Source: an uncultured Eubacterium sp. (lineage in GTDB: Bacteria; Bacillota; Clostridia; Lachnospirales; Lachnospiraceae). Taken from it: 49,981 bases of DNA. The notes under the pieces are model-generated. The model saw only the letters and a program-made list of their open reading frames with translations. It had not been told where the DNA came from and made no database searches. Shown here piece by piece: positions 1-8,825 of the stretch. The stretch is taken from contig CAJTSV010000017.1 in NCBI GenBank assembly GCA_910579075.1, positions 1-49,981 of the forward strand, read 5' to 3'. The position numbers and the translations under genes were made by a program. How positions within the stretch are numbered: position 1 is the stretch's first letter; every line of letters begins with the position of its first letter.

Positions 1-302
1 TCTTTCTGTCTGATTTTATATTTCTACACATGCCGCGTCCGGCTTTCTGCAAAAGGACGGCACTGCCTGCCAGGCTATTTTTCTTTTTATATGTTATATT
101 ATAAACAATGCGCACAAAAATGCAATTTCCCATCACGGATTTACAACAATATTCCGGTAAAATGCAACAAAAAGACAGTTTTGCAATTTCCATTATTTTC
201 ACCCGGCTCTAAAACTGCACAATTTTCCACTTGTTTTCACGAATGAATTTTTATTTTTTCCATAAACTTTATTAAAACTCTCTTAATTTCGTGACTGCCT
301 GC
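1..302. other. AT-rich intergenic stretch, no gene recognised
   Basis: I see no convincing open reading frame, RNA gene or repeat here. The segment is rich in A/T with several T and A runs. It leads into the promoter of the PAP2-like gene. Confidence 0.5.
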
Positions 303-331
303 TTGTATGCAGGAAATGCATGTGCTATAAT
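303..331 (+). promoter_or_regulatory. Sigma-A promoter of the PAP2-like gene
   Basis: TTGTAT at 303-308 and a perfect TATAAT at 326-331 are separated by 17 bases. Transcription would start near 338, leaving a 5' leader of about 105 nt before the ATG at 443. Confidence 0.65.
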
Positions 332-354
332 CCGCATTGTGTAGGTGTTTTTTA

Positions 355-394
355 GAAGCTGCCATAAAAAGACACAACTATTTCAGGCAGCTTC
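355..394 (+). other. 5'-leader hairpin
   Basis: GAAGCTGCC (355-363) pairs perfectly with GGCAGCTTC (386-394) across a 22-base loop. It lies in the untranslated leader between promoter and start codon. No T-run follows, so it is not an obvious terminator. It could be a leader regulatory structure or an mRNA stabiliser; no known riboswitch was recognised. Confidence 0.4.
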
Positions 395-442
395 GCGTGT
401 GTATGGATGTACCTGAATTTTTTAGGTAAAGAAGGGTGAAAA

Positions 443-1165
443 ATGCAAATCTGCAAAAAGAAAAATGTGGCTGTTTCCTTAAAAAACCTGGCATATCAGT
501 ACCGTCATGGGTGGATTCTATCGTATCTGCTTCTATATGCCGCGTGGTTTGCGTATCTGGAACAGACCGTAACAAAAAAATTCCATATTATTACAATGCC
601 CATAGACCTGCGCATACCATTCTGTGAATATTTTATTATTCCCTATCTGCTCTGGTTTGCATATGTCGCCTTCGGGATAGGGTATTTCTTCTTCCATAAT
701 AAAAAGGATTACTATAAAATATGTGCCTTCCTGTTTACAGGCATGACCGTATTTTTAATCGTATCGGCGATTTATCCAAACGGGCATTACCTGCGCCCGC
801 TGGAATTTGAAAGACACAACTGGTGCACGGCACTGGTCAGCTGGCTGTACCGGACGGACACTCCGACCAACCTGTTTCCGAGCATTCATGTATATAACTC
901 CCTCGGCGTGCACATCGCGCTCAGGCAGAGCGAATGCTTCCGGAATAAGCCTGTGAGCCGGGCTGCCTCGTTCGTGCTCTGTGTTTCCATTATTTTCTCC
1001 ACCATGCTGTTAAAGCAGCATTCGGTGTTCGACGTGCTGACGGCATTCGGACTGGCAGCTGTGATGTACTATGCCGTTTATGGAGAAGCTTATAAAAAAC
1101 TGCTGGCGCTTGTGCGTACCGGAGAGCTGAAAAAGCGGCTGGTGCTGCGCGGGCTGCGGCTGTAA
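443..1165 (+). CDS. PAP2-superfamily membrane phosphatase
   Basis: A 240-residue integral membrane protein with several hydrophobic segments. The type-2 phosphatidic acid phosphatase signature is visible: FPSIHVYNSLG (the PSxH block, around residue 150) and KQHSVFDVLTAFG (the HxxxD block, around 195), separated by about 45 residues as in the family. Such enzymes remove phosphate from lipid phosphates or polyprenyl diphosphates, or transfer head groups (the Aur1/Ipt1-like branch); the substrate cannot be read from the sequence. The ATG at 443 follows an AAGAAGGGTG ribosome binding site. The gene stands alone, with its own promoter upstream and a bidirectional hairpin terminator after it. Confidence 0.75.
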   Translation: MQICKKKNVAVSLKNLAYQYRHGWILSYLLLYAAWFAYLEQTVTKKFHIITMPIDLRIPFCEYFIIPYLLWFAYVAFGIGYFFFHNKKDYYKICAFLFTGMTVFLIVSAIYPNGHYLRPLEFERHNWCTALVSWLYRTDTPTNLFPSIHVYNSLGVHIALRQSECFRNKPVSRAASFVLCVSIIFSTMLLKQHSVFDVLTAFGLAAVMYYAVYGEAYKKLLALVRTGELKKRLVLRGLRL

Positions 1166-1204
1166 ATATACTGCCGCCTGCATGGATTATGCCTAAAGCA
1201 GTCA

Positions 1205-1238
1205 AAAACTGCCCATAAATAACATTATGGGCAGTTTT
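1205..1238. terminator. Bidirectional intrinsic terminator
   Basis: AAAACTGCCCATAA (1205-1218) and TTATGGGCAGTTTT (1225-1238) form a perfect 14-bp stem with a 6-nt loop, followed on the plus strand by a T-rich run. It sits between two convergent genes. The last codons and the stop of the minus-strand HepT-like ORF lie inside the stem. Confidence 0.75.
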
Positions 1239-1434
1239 CTAATATTTTTTCTAATTCCTTCCGCAGGCGCGGCACATCTTCAATCAATGTATTCCAGACG
1301 ATATTTAAATCCACCTTGTCATAATCATGCGCATGCAGATTTCTCATCCCCTTCATTGCGTGCCATGGTATATGATTATGCTTTTCAAGAAATTCATCTG
1401 TAAAACGCCCTGCCAGTTCACCAATCTGAATCAT
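1225..1434 (-). pseudogene. HepT-like (DUF86) RNase, N-terminally truncated
   Basis: The 69 residues match the C-terminal part of HepT/DUF86 proteins (IPWHAMKGMRNLHAHDYDKVD). The catalytic Rx4HxY motif is intact as RNLHAHDY. Full-length members have about 110 residues, so roughly 45 N-terminal residues are missing: the ORF begins at what is normally an internal MIQIGELAG segment. Its ATG overlaps the TGA of nadE by 4 bases, so it may still be translated by coupling. HepT normally pairs with an MntA nucleotidyltransferase antitoxin, which is not present here. It is either a decayed toxin-antitoxin remnant or a minimal stand-alone HEPN domain. Confidence 0.65.
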
Positions 1435-3362
1435 GCATTCAATTCTTTCTCCATCCTGCTGATTTCATCCAGCCACAGCCGTGCGGAAGCATCCGACGGC
1501 ATCCGCAGGTCTCCGCGCGGTGATACAGCCACGCTGCCGACTTTCGGCCCGTCCGGCAGGCAGGAGCGCTTAAACTGCTGGGAGAAAAACCTGCGGTAAA
1601 ACGTCCCGAGCCATTTCAGAATCGTGCCATCCTCATATTTCCCGGCAAATGCCAGCTTCGCCAGGCGCATGACCTTCTGCGGCTCATGCCCGAACCGCAG
1701 AACCTGGTACAGGAAAAAATCATGCAGTTCGTAAGGGCCTACGAGGTCTTCCGTCTTCTGGGAAATCCTGCCATCCTCCGGCGGCAGCAGTTCCGGGCTG
1801 ACCGGGGTATCGAGCACATCTAAAAGCACCTCCCGCAGTGCCACGTCCTCACAGGTATCTGCATAGTATTTTACAAGATGCCGCACCAGCGTCTTTGGCA
1901 CCGATGCATTAACTCCGTACATGGACATATGGTCGCCATTATAAGTCGCCCAGCCAAGCGCCAGCTCCGACATATCTCCCGTGCCGATAACCATGCCGTT
2001 ATATTTATTCGCAGCATCCATCAGAATCTGCGTGCGCTCCCTTGCCTGGCTGTTTTCATACGTGATATCATGAATGCCGGTACTGTGCCCGATATCTTTC
2101 AAATGCACGCTGACTGCATCACGGATGCTGATTTCCTGAAATTCCGCGCCCAGGCACTGAATCAGGCTGACTGCATTCTCATACGTCCGGTCTGTCGTGC
2201 CAAATCCCGGCATCGTCACAGCCAGAACCTGCTTTCTTGGAAGGCCCAGCAAATCAAAAGCCCGCACGGTAACGAGCAGTGCCAGCGTGGAATCCAGCCC
2301 GCCGGAAATGCCCAGCACGGCCTGCCTGCATCCGGTATGCTCCAGCCTTTTTTTCAGCCCCATTGCCTGAATCGCCAGAATTTCCTCACACCGCTTCTCC
2401 CGTTCTGCCTGGTCACCCGGTACAAACGGCGACGGGTCAATATAGCGCTCCAGCTTCGTTTCCCTGATTTCCAGCGGAAAATGCGTCACCGTATAATCCT
2501 GCGTGCCAGCCTGTTCAAAGGTAGTCATCCTGCGCCGCTCCGCCGTCAGCTTTCTGACATCGATTTCCGCATAAACAGGCTCGCTGCCAAACCGCCGTGA
2601 TTCTTTGAGAATGGTTCCGTTTTCTGCAATCAGGCTGTGTCCGGCATATACCACATCCTGTGTCGATTCCCCGTCCGAAGCATTCGCATAAACATAACCG
2701 CACACAAGCCTTGCAGACTGTCCTGCCACAAGCTGCCTGCGGTATGCATCCTTGCCGGTCACTTCATCTGAGGCTGACAGATTGACAATCACACTGGCAC
2801 CGGCCAGCGCATGCGCAACGCCCGGCGGATCCGGGGCCCAGACATCCTCACAGATTTCCGCTGCAATCCTAAGCTCCTTAAAATTCTCACAGACAAACAG
2901 CTGCTTTGTCCCCATCGGCACCGTAACGCCTTCCCACAGCGTCACCGGCACTGTCTGCCGCATTCCTTTTTCAAAATGCCTAGCCTCGTAAAACTCCGCA
3001 TAATTGGGCAGGCTCGTCTTTGGTACAATGCCAAGTATATTTCCCCGGTTCAAAACGGCCGCTGCATTGTAAAGCTTGTCCAGATACTGCAGCGGAAGCC
3101 CCGCAAAAATCACTGCATCCAGCCCGGCCGTTTCTTCTGCTATTACCGCCAGCTGTTTTTTTGCTTCTTCCAAAAGCAGGCCCTGCAAAAATAAATCCCC
3201 GCAGGTATACCCGGTTATGCACAGCTCCGGGAATACAAGAATAGAAGCGCCCCGTGCCGCTGCTTCCTTCGCCTGTTCAATGATGGAACGGGCATTAAAC
3301 GCCGGGTCTGCTACCTTCACCTTCGGGGACAGTGCAGCTGCCCTGATAAATCCATGTTTCAT
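1431..3362 (-). CDS. nadE: Glutamine-dependent NAD+ synthetase
   Basis: At 643 residues this is the long, two-domain form. It makes NAD+ from nicotinic acid adenine dinucleotide using ATP and ammonia released from glutamine. The N-terminal nitrilase-type glutaminase half shows Glu in FPELCITGY, Lys in KTSLPNYAEF and Cys in AAEICEDVW. The C-terminal synthetase half carries the pyrophosphatase loop GISGGLDSTLALL (around residue 350) and the ATYNGDHMSMYGVN region. It lies 42 bases downstream of hslO and overlaps the following HepT-like fragment by ATGA, in a five-gene minus-strand operon starting near 5.86 kb. Length and motifs look complete. Confidence 0.95.
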   Translation of the reverse strand: MKHGFIRAAALSPKVKVADPAFNARSIIEQAKEAAARGASILVFPELCITGYTCGDLFLQGLLLEEAKKQLAVIAEETAGLDAVIFAGLPLQYLDKLYNAAAVLNRGNILGIVPKTSLPNYAEFYEARHFEKGMRQTVPVTLWEGVTVPMGTKQLFVCENFKELRIAAEICEDVWAPDPPGVAHALAGASVIVNLSASDEVTGKDAYRRQLVAGQSARLVCGYVYANASDGESTQDVVYAGHSLIAENGTILKESRRFGSEPVYAEIDVRKLTAERRRMTTFEQAGTQDYTVTHFPLEIRETKLERYIDPSPFVPGDQAEREKRCEEILAIQAMGLKKRLEHTGCRQAVLGISGGLDSTLALLVTVRAFDLLGLPRKQVLAVTMPGFGTTDRTYENAVSLIQCLGAEFQEISIRDAVSVHLKDIGHSTGIHDITYENSQARERTQILMDAANKYNGMVIGTGDMSELALGWATYNGDHMSMYGVNASVPKTLVRHLVKYYADTCEDVALREVLLDVLDTPVSPELLPPEDGRISQKTEDLVGPYELHDFFLYQVLRFGHEPQKVMRLAKLAFAGKYEDGTILKWLGTFYRRFFSQQFKRSCLPDGPKVGSVAVSPRGDLRMPSDASARLWLDEISRMEKELNA

Positions 3363-3404
3363 GCTATCTCAGCTCCTTTTTCATCATTCAGCGTTTCTGG
3401 CTGG

Positions 3405-4316
3405 TTACCCCCGCGTCTCCATTTCCGAGAGCATTTCGCGCAGCTCATCCGCATCAAACTGGTATGCCGTATTACAGAAACGGCATTTGACCTCCACAGG
3501 CTCGTTGTCATCGGCCATGCCCTGCATATCCTGCCTGGATATACTCGACAGCGCTTTGCGCACGCGTTCCTTCGAACAGCTGCACTGAAACGAGGCCGGA
3601 AATTTGTCTGTAATTTCCATTTCCAGTCCCTTTAACAGCTCTCCTAACATATCTTCCGGCGTACAGCCGCGCTCCAGCATATCGGTCACCGGGCTTAAGC
3701 CGGAAATATTGCGCTCCAGCGTTTCGATTACCTCGTCCCCCGCAAACGGCATCAGCTGCAGGATAAACCCGCCGGCCTGCCGGATGGAGCAGTCCCTGTC
3801 CACCAGCACGCCAAGCCCCACTGAAGACGGCACCTGCTCCGAAGAAGCAAAATAGTATGTCAGGTCTTCTGCAATTTCCCCGGTCTGCAGCTCGGTCGTC
3901 CCGGTATACGGCTCTTTTAAGCCCATGTCCCTGATGACGCGCAGCACTCCTTTTCCAATAGCGCCGCCGACATCCAGCTTGCCCATCGCATTTGGCGGCA
4001 GCTTTACATCTGCTTTATTCGGATATCCTTTGACATGCCCTTTGGAATCCGCGGTTACGACAAGCCCCTGCACCGGCCCGTCCCCCATGACCTGCAGCGT
4101 CAGCAGGTCGTCTTCCCCTTTCATCATAACGCCCATCATCGCCCCTGCTGCCAGCAGCCTGCCGAGTGCAGCCGATACGACCGGGCTTGCCTGATGCGCA
4201 CGCCTTGCATGCTCTGTCAGTTCCTTTGATGTAATGGCAAACGCCCGTACTGCATGCTCCGCAGCCGCTGCCCGAACCATATAATCACCCATAACTTTAT
4301 TTTTCTCCTTTACCAT
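3405..4316 (-). CDS. hslO: Redox-regulated chaperone Hsp33
   Basis: A 303-residue cytosolic holdase chaperone that is activated by oxidative unfolding. The C-terminal zinc switch is present as CSCS (around residue 246) followed by CRFC about 35 residues later, giving the family CxC...CxxC pattern. The N-terminal domain (MVRAAAAEHAVRAFAITSKE) is typical. It starts 6 bases after the methyltransferase gene and precedes nadE, so the operon combines a redox-stress chaperone with NAD synthesis. Confidence 0.95.
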   Translation of the reverse strand: MVKEKNKVMGDYMVRAAAAEHAVRAFAITSKELTEHARRAHQASPVVSAALGRLLAAGAMMGVMMKGEDDLLTLQVMGDGPVQGLVVTADSKGHVKGYPNKADVKLPPNAMGKLDVGGAIGKGVLRVIRDMGLKEPYTGTTELQTGEIAEDLTYYFASSEQVPSSVGLGVLVDRDCSIRQAGGFILQLMPFAGDEVIETLERNISGLSPVTDMLERGCTPEDMLGELLKGLEMEITDKFPASFQCSCSKERVRKALSSISRQDMQGMADDNEPVEVKCRFCNTAYQFDADELREMLSEMETRG

Positions 4317-4322
4317 TGTGCT

Positions 4323-5111
4323 TCATCCAGACAGCCCGTCCTGTTGTGCACATTTCCTGCACTCCCTGGCAGCCACATAGATGCGTGCACTGTCTGCACG
4401 CACCGGCCCGTGGTCTTCCCCGTCACAGGCCCAGGCAAATTCCAGGCCGGCCTCGCCGAGCAGCCGGACTGCCTCATCCAGGCTGTAGCCGCGCTCATAG
4501 TGTGTTTCCTCATATCTGCGGTAAAGCCCGTTTTCTTCCCGGATAAAAAGCGTCAGCGCATATTCATTGATATGTTCTTCTTCATCATAGTAATTATCCC
4601 AGACAAGGCTGCCTTCGTCCCGGTGCTCGCTGAATGTCTGCTGCCCGAGCTGCGTGCGGAATTTATAATCCGTGTTCAGGTCAAAAATAAAAATACCGCC
4701 CGGGTCCAGATAATTGTTCACCAGCCGGAAAACCGCAAGCAGCTCCGATTCTTCCAGCAGATAGTTCATGGAATCACAGACGCTGACAACCGCCCGCACC
4801 GTTCCATACAGCTCAAACTCCCGCATATCCTGTTCCAGATACAAAATATTCCTGCTCTCCTGCTCCCCGGCGCTGCCATTTTCCTGTGCGATACTGAGCA
4901 TTTCCTGCGATGCATCGATTCCTATCATGTCATAGCCGCATTCGGACAAAAGCCTTGTCATTCTGCCTGTCCCGCAGCCCAGCTCGCATACAATTCCATC
5001 CGCAATGCCTTCCCGGCGAAGCGCCCCGGCCAGAAAATCCCGCCATGCTTCATACGGCACATCTTCCATAAATATATCATAAACACCGGCAAAACCTGTA
5101 TATGCTTCCAT
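4323..5111 (-). CDS. Class I SAM-dependent methyltransferase
   Basis: A 262-residue Rossmann-fold methyltransferase. Motif I is VCELGCGTGRMTRLLSE (around residue 40), followed by IGIDASQEML as the acidic motif II strand. The substrate is unknown. It is similar in layout to the YjjT/YcgJ-type methyltransferases that often sit beside hslO or HAD genes in Clostridia, but that is only a resemblance. It is second in the HAD-methyltransferase-hslO-nadE operon, 36 bases after the HAD gene and 6 bases before hslO. Confidence 0.8.
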   Translation of the reverse strand: MEAYTGFAGVYDIFMEDVPYEAWRDFLAGALRREGIADGIVCELGCGTGRMTRLLSECGYDMIGIDASQEMLSIAQENGSAGEQESRNILYLEQDMREFELYGTVRAVVSVCDSMNYLLEESELLAVFRLVNNYLDPGGIFIFDLNTDYKFRTQLGQQTFSEHRDEGSLVWDNYYDEEEHINEYALTLFIREENGLYRRYEETHYERGYSLDEAVRLLGEAGLEFAWACDGEDHGPVRADSARIYVAARECRKCAQQDGLSG

Positions 5112-5147
5112 TCTTCCCTGTCTCCCGTCTTTCCATTCCTTAACATA

Positions 5148-5798
5148 CTAACAAGAATTGGAAAAAATTTCAAGCGCCTCTCCAAGCCCTGTACAGATTT
5201 TCGTGCACAGCGGCCGGATTTGCGGGGATGCTTCAAACAAATCCGGCACCAGAACCGTCATGCACCCGGCTGCATGCCCGGCCCTTATCCCGTTTTCGCT
5301 GTCCTCAAATACGATGCACTCCTGCGGCAGATATCCAAGGCGCTCTGTGGCACAGAGGAAAATATCCGGGGCCGGCTTTCCGTGCTTTACTTCCGTGCCG
5401 CTTACAATTACAGAAAAATACCCGGCTATGCCCGAGATATCCAGGTTCGACTCTATCTGTGCTTTCGTACTGCTGCTTGCCACTGCTGTCCGCACCCCGT
5501 GCTCTTTCAAATAATCCAGCATTTCCCTGACGCCTGCTTTTTGCGGCACATGCACAGACAGCTTTTCCCGCATCCGTTCCATGCACGCTTCCATAATGCC
5601 TGTCCCATCCGCAGTATGATAATACTCCTCAATTACCTGGCGCATATACGCTCCGTTCGTGCCGGATATTGCTTTCGCAAAACCGCCCGCAAGCTCTATC
5701 CCCCTTTCCCCGGCAAGCTCCTGCCAGGTCTGCTGGTACATGCGCTCCGTATCAAACAAAACGCCGTCCATGTCAAAAATCGCGCCTTTACATTCCAT
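5148..5798 (-). CDS. HAD-superfamily phosphatase / phosphoglucomutase-like hydrolase
   Basis: A 216-residue HAD subfamily IA protein. Motif I is FDMDGVLFDTE (nucleophile Asp), motif II ASSST, motif III lysine in HGKPAPDIF, and motif IV VFEDSENGI. This set is typical of beta-phosphoglucomutase-like and small sugar-phosphate phosphatases; the exact substrate is unclear. It is the first gene of the operon, just behind the promoter at 5867-5895. Confidence 0.85.
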   Translation of the reverse strand: MECKGAIFDMDGVLFDTERMYQQTWQELAGERGIELAGGFAKAISGTNGAYMRQVIEEYYHTADGTGIMEACMERMREKLSVHVPQKAGVREMLDYLKEHGVRTAVASSSTKAQIESNLDISGIAGYFSVIVSGTEVKHGKPAPDIFLCATERLGYLPQECIVFEDSENGIRAGHAAGCMTVLVPDLFEASPQIRPLCTKICTGLGEALEIFSNSC

Positions 5799-5866
5799 GT
5801 CCTATCCTTTATCCTTTCCCCTAGCAGGCCGTCCAGCCTGTCTGGCCTTTACAGGTTATATTTTAA

Positions 5867-5895
5867 ATAATATATCACCACCCTGCTTCTTGCAA
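5867..5895 (-). promoter_or_regulatory. Sigma-A promoter of the HAD-nadE operon
   Basis: Read on the minus strand: TTGCAA (5890-5895), 17 bases, TATTAT (5867-5872). It points toward the HAD gene start at 5798. Confidence 0.6.
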
Positions 5896-5948
5896 CACAA
5901 AACAACGAATAAAACAGGTTTAAAAATAAATACTGGTTCATTTTCATA

Positions 5949-5977
5949 TTTACGGAAACAGATTTTCGATGTATAAT
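5949..5977 (+). promoter_or_regulatory. Sigma-A promoter of the 6081 membrane protein gene
   Basis: TTTACG (5949-5954), 17 bases, perfect TATAAT (5972-5977). The -10 box overlaps the ATG at 5976, so that ATG cannot be the translation start of the following gene. Confidence 0.7.
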
Positions 5978-6080
5978 GCATATAGCAGCCTGCCCTGTCA
6001 GGCACGCAGTTTTAAAATCAATACGCAGGACAAATACATCTCTGGCAGCGGCATGCCAGAAATGCATCATGGAGGTTCCC

Positions 6081-7115
6081 TTGGAAACAGCGGCATTCAC
6101 ACATTCTATTTCAAACAGCATCAAAACCGTATACAAAAGGCGCCTGTTTTACCCGCTCCTTTACCTGGCGCTTTTAGCAGTCTTTTGGATAATATCCCCG
6201 GTATCAGAGCTGGCATTTGTGCGCCACGTCTCATCCCCGGTTCCCTTCCAGGAGCTGCAGAAAAGCCATGCTGCTTATGTTTCCGTTACGCTTTCTGATT
6301 TGCATTTTACCGGATATACGCAGAAATTCCTGGGATTTACAAGCGGCTACTATTATTATACGTTCTATGAGGGCCAGTGCGTCCTCGTACTGCTGTCCCC
6401 GTCCTCATGCGAGGCCGGACTGCCGGATATTGAAAAAACCACGGTATATGTCCGCATCCTGAAAAATTTTGAAGATTATGAGGGGCTGACGGCCAGCCTT
6501 GCCGGAGATTTGGAATGGACAGCTTCCGGCATCCAGGAACAGATACCGGATTTTTTGTTAAGCGAACCTGGATTTAACAAACCGGCTGCGATTGCGCTGT
6601 TAAGCTTTTTCTTTCTGAGCGGTCTTTTCGCGCTTATGCAGCTTGCAGCCTGCACGGCCTATATTTTAAATCCCCTGCTCTCTCCTGCCTGCCGGCATCT
6701 TGGCCGTTACGGCGATGCAAAGGTACTGTTAGCCCAGGCGGAAGCAGAACTGGATGCCATGCCGCAGCTGGCCGCAGAGGATATTTATATTACAGAGAAC
6801 TTTTTTATTGTATTTGCGGATGACCAGACTGCCGTTGTGCCAATCCGGGAAATTATCTGGGTATACAAGCATTCCACGCTGCACAAATTTCTGTGGTATC
6901 ATTTCAGCATATCCTATACGCTGCACATTACCGCAAACAGGTACCTGTACCTGCAGTGCCCGAAAAACATGAAATCGGATATTGACGGCATTATCAGCTA
7001 TCTGTGTGAAGCCAACCCGGAAATTGCCGCCGGATTCAGCGAGGAAAACCGCCGCAGGGTACAGAGCCTTTTAGGCACAGCAGGATTTGCAAGAGTAAGA
7101 CATTTATGGAGATAA
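6081..7115 (+). CDS. Membrane protein with YcxB-like tail, function unknown
   Basis: I choose the TTG at 6081 because a perfect GGAGG (6071-6075) lies 5 bases upstream and the only upstream ATG (5976) sits in the -10 box of the promoter. This gives 344 residues. There is one membrane segment near the N-terminus (LLYLALLAVFWII), a long extracytoplasmic stretch, a second hydrophobic pair (IALLSFFFLSGLFALMQLAA), and a cytosolic C-terminal domain. That domain (YITENFFIVFADDQTAVVPI followed by IIWVYKH) resembles YcxB/PH-like domains. No enzyme motif was seen. The gene is monocistronic. Confidence 0.6.
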   Translation: METAAFTHSISNSIKTVYKRRLFYPLLYLALLAVFWIISPVSELAFVRHVSSPVPFQELQKSHAAYVSVTLSDLHFTGYTQKFLGFTSGYYYYTFYEGQCVLVLLSPSSCEAGLPDIEKTTVYVRILKNFEDYEGLTASLAGDLEWTASGIQEQIPDFLLSEPGFNKPAAIALLSFFFLSGLFALMQLAACTAYILNPLLSPACRHLGRYGDAKVLLAQAEAELDAMPQLAAEDIYITENFFIVFADDQTAVVPIREIIWVYKHSTLHKFLWYHFSISYTLHITANRYLYLQCPKNMKSDIDGIISYLCEANPEIAAGFSEENRRRVQSLLGTAGFARVRHLWR

Positions 7116-7206
7116 CGGCAAAGACTGCGCAGGGACTGAGCAAAGACTGAACAAAAACAGCTGCGAAAGAACAAAGAATAGCAGGCGCTGCTTTCAGAAC
7201 AAACAT

Positions 7207-7440
7207 GGGGCTGCCGCCTTAGAGCGTGTTTGAAAAATGCTTTGTGTGAGATTTACGCCAAATTCAGGTTACACAGCCCGCTATGCGCCCTTCATTCGGC
7301 GCAAATCTCCCAAAAATTGGGGAACACATCTGACAGAAAGCATTCTTTAAGACAGGCTCTAAGTAAATACAGCAAGATATCGTATCAAAAATGATTCAGA
7401 CGAACCATATCCTGTTTCATTTATCTAATGCGGCAGCCCT
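7207..7440. repeat. Palindromic repeat family, copy 1 (interrupted)
   Basis: Ends GGGGCTGCCGC (7207-7217) and GCGGCAGCCCT (7430-7440) are inverted. The inside carries a stem-loop with the family loop AATGATTC. The normal ~100-bp unit is interrupted just inside its left end by a second element (7219-7362). Other copies are at 14981, 18288 (reduced), 20761 and 41302. Confidence 0.7.
7219..7362. mobile_element. MITE-like element nested in repeat copy 1
   Basis: This 144-bp segment begins TTAGAGCGTGTTTGAAAA and ends with an inverted counterpart closing in GACAGGCTCTAA, giving about 25 bp of imperfect terminal inverted repeats. Inner inverted segments (AGATTTACGCC / GGCGCAAATCT) also pair. It encodes nothing. 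Removing it restores a sequence that aligns with other copies of the outer repeat, so it is an insertion, probably at a TA or TTA target. Confidence 0.55.
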
Positions 7441-7482
7441 GTATTTTAATTCAGCTTTTCATAATCTATGAAAAATTCGATT

Positions 7483-8799
7483 TCAGCTTCCAAACAACCC
7501 CTGGAAAAATTCGATTATTGCTGCCAGCAGATTCTTGAAGAATGCCGCAATGCTTCCAAAAAATCCGGTGTTTTCTTCCATTTCTTTTAAAGAATCGTAT
7601 ATCGAGCCCGCCTGCTGTAACAGGCTGTCTACATCAATATCCAGCGAGCCGATTTTTTCCATCAGGGCAGTAATCTGTTCTTTTTCACTGTCATCCAGAA
7701 CAATTTCAAATTTACTGCACGCCTTTGAAATGACTTCCTGTATTTTTGCTTTGTCCTGCAGTCCGCCCTCGACAACCTTCTGTTTGACATACGCAATAAA
7801 TTCTTCCGTCTGTACATCTTCGCCCAGGCTTTCGTTCAGCTCTCCGGTTACGACAATTTCATTCATCGCTGCATCCAGGCTTTCGGTGTCCACATCTGCA
7901 TTTTCCATATCTGCATATGCCTTCATTGCGCCAATCAGTGCCGCTGTCCCGGATAATGGAAATGGCCCTGCCACAATGACATCTGCATCTTCCAGGCCTG
8001 CCGTCGCCAGGGCATTTTTATACATGCCTACTGTACAGTAAGTAATATTTTTGGTTGCGATATGAATGCCGTCTCCCTTTTCCCGCTTTACAATCACAAC
8101 CGAAGACAGCGCCCTTGTTCCAATCGTGGACGCGTCCAGATAGTCATCCAGATACTGGTGTTCTTCTTCGTTTGTGACCGTCACGACATTGTACTGGCCA
8201 AGGTTTGCCGGGTCAATTCCCATCAGGCTCAAAACCGTGAGTTTCTGGTCTTCTTTCAGATTCGCGCCCAGTGCCAGATATGGCTTGTCATTTTCCTGAA
8301 TGACGACATCATCGCTTCCAGAACCCGCTGGCGTAATCTCTGCACTGATATCCGGATTTTCTTTCTTTATATCTGCATGTATGTTTCCATCCGCATCTGT
8401 ATCTTCCGGCTGGCCTGCGTCTGCTCCTGTTTCCGGCTGGCCCGCATCAGATGCTGCATCCGGCTGGGCCATACTATCCGCATCCGCCCTGGCTCCGTTT
8501 TCACCCACTCCGGCCTGGCCCGATGGCCCGGCTTCGTTTTCACCCATTCTGGCCTGACCCGATGCTGCACCAGTTCCGCCTGTTCCTTCCTGGCCTGCTG
8601 CCATGGCTCCATTCTGGCCTGCACCGGAATCCGCAGCTGGCTGGCCTGCTGCACCGGCTTCGTTTCCGCCGGCTCCGCTCTGGCCTGCTGCCAGCACCAG
8701 CTGCTTCCCGCCTGCGGATTTAGAAATACCCGGTGCTCCTGATACAGCCGCAATGACTGCCAGCATTAATATACTGCATTTTTTCCAATTTCTGTTCAC
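7483..8799 (-). CDS. Secreted DUF1002-domain protein
   Basis: The GTG at 8799 is preferred (a GGAGG-type site lies just upstream). It gives a 438-residue protein with a classic signal peptide, VNRNWKKCSILMLAVIAAVS. Then comes a low-complexity region of about 140 residues rich in Gly, Ala, Gln and Glu (repeats like AGQ, GAGG, AGVGENG), likely a flexible cell-wall spacer. The folded DUF1002 domain (about residues 190-400; LMGIDPANLGQYNVVTVTN, then VVIVKREKGDGIHI) and an amphipathic or hydrophobic tail (FFKNLLAAIIEFFQGLFGS) follow. DUF1002 proteins are extracellular Firmicute proteins of unknown function. A longer ORF runs upstream into the 70-bp repeats but lacks a good start. Confidence 0.8.
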   Translation of the reverse strand: MNRNWKKCSILMLAVIAAVSGAPGISKSAGGKQLVLAAGQSGAGGNEAGAAGQPAADSGAGQNGAMAAGQEGTGGTGAASGQARMGENEAGPSGQAGVGENGARADADSMAQPDAASDAGQPETGADAGQPEDTDADGNIHADIKKENPDISAEITPAGSGSDDVVIQENDKPYLALGANLKEDQKLTVLSLMGIDPANLGQYNVVTVTNEEEHQYLDDYLDASTIGTRALSSVVIVKREKGDGIHIATKNITYCTVGMYKNALATAGLEDADVIVAGPFPLSGTAALIGAMKAYADMENADVDTESLDAAMNEIVVTGELNESLGEDVQTEEFIAYVKQKVVEGGLQDKAKIQEVISKACSKFEIVLDDSEKEQITALMEKIGSLDIDVDSLLQQAGSIYDSLKEMEENTGFFGSIAAFFKNLLAAIIEFFQGLFGS

Positions 8800-8825
8800 G
8801 CTGATTCCTCCCTGCTGCTCCTGCG

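Noticed and set aside
4254..5870. Plus-strand ORF of 538 residues
   Set aside because: It lies opposite the well-supported methyltransferase and HAD genes. The product is Cys/His/Pro-rich with no domain.
5976..6080. ATG start at 5976 for the membrane protein
   Set aside because: It lies in the -10 box of the predicted promoter and has no ribosome binding site. TTG at 6081 has GGAGG.
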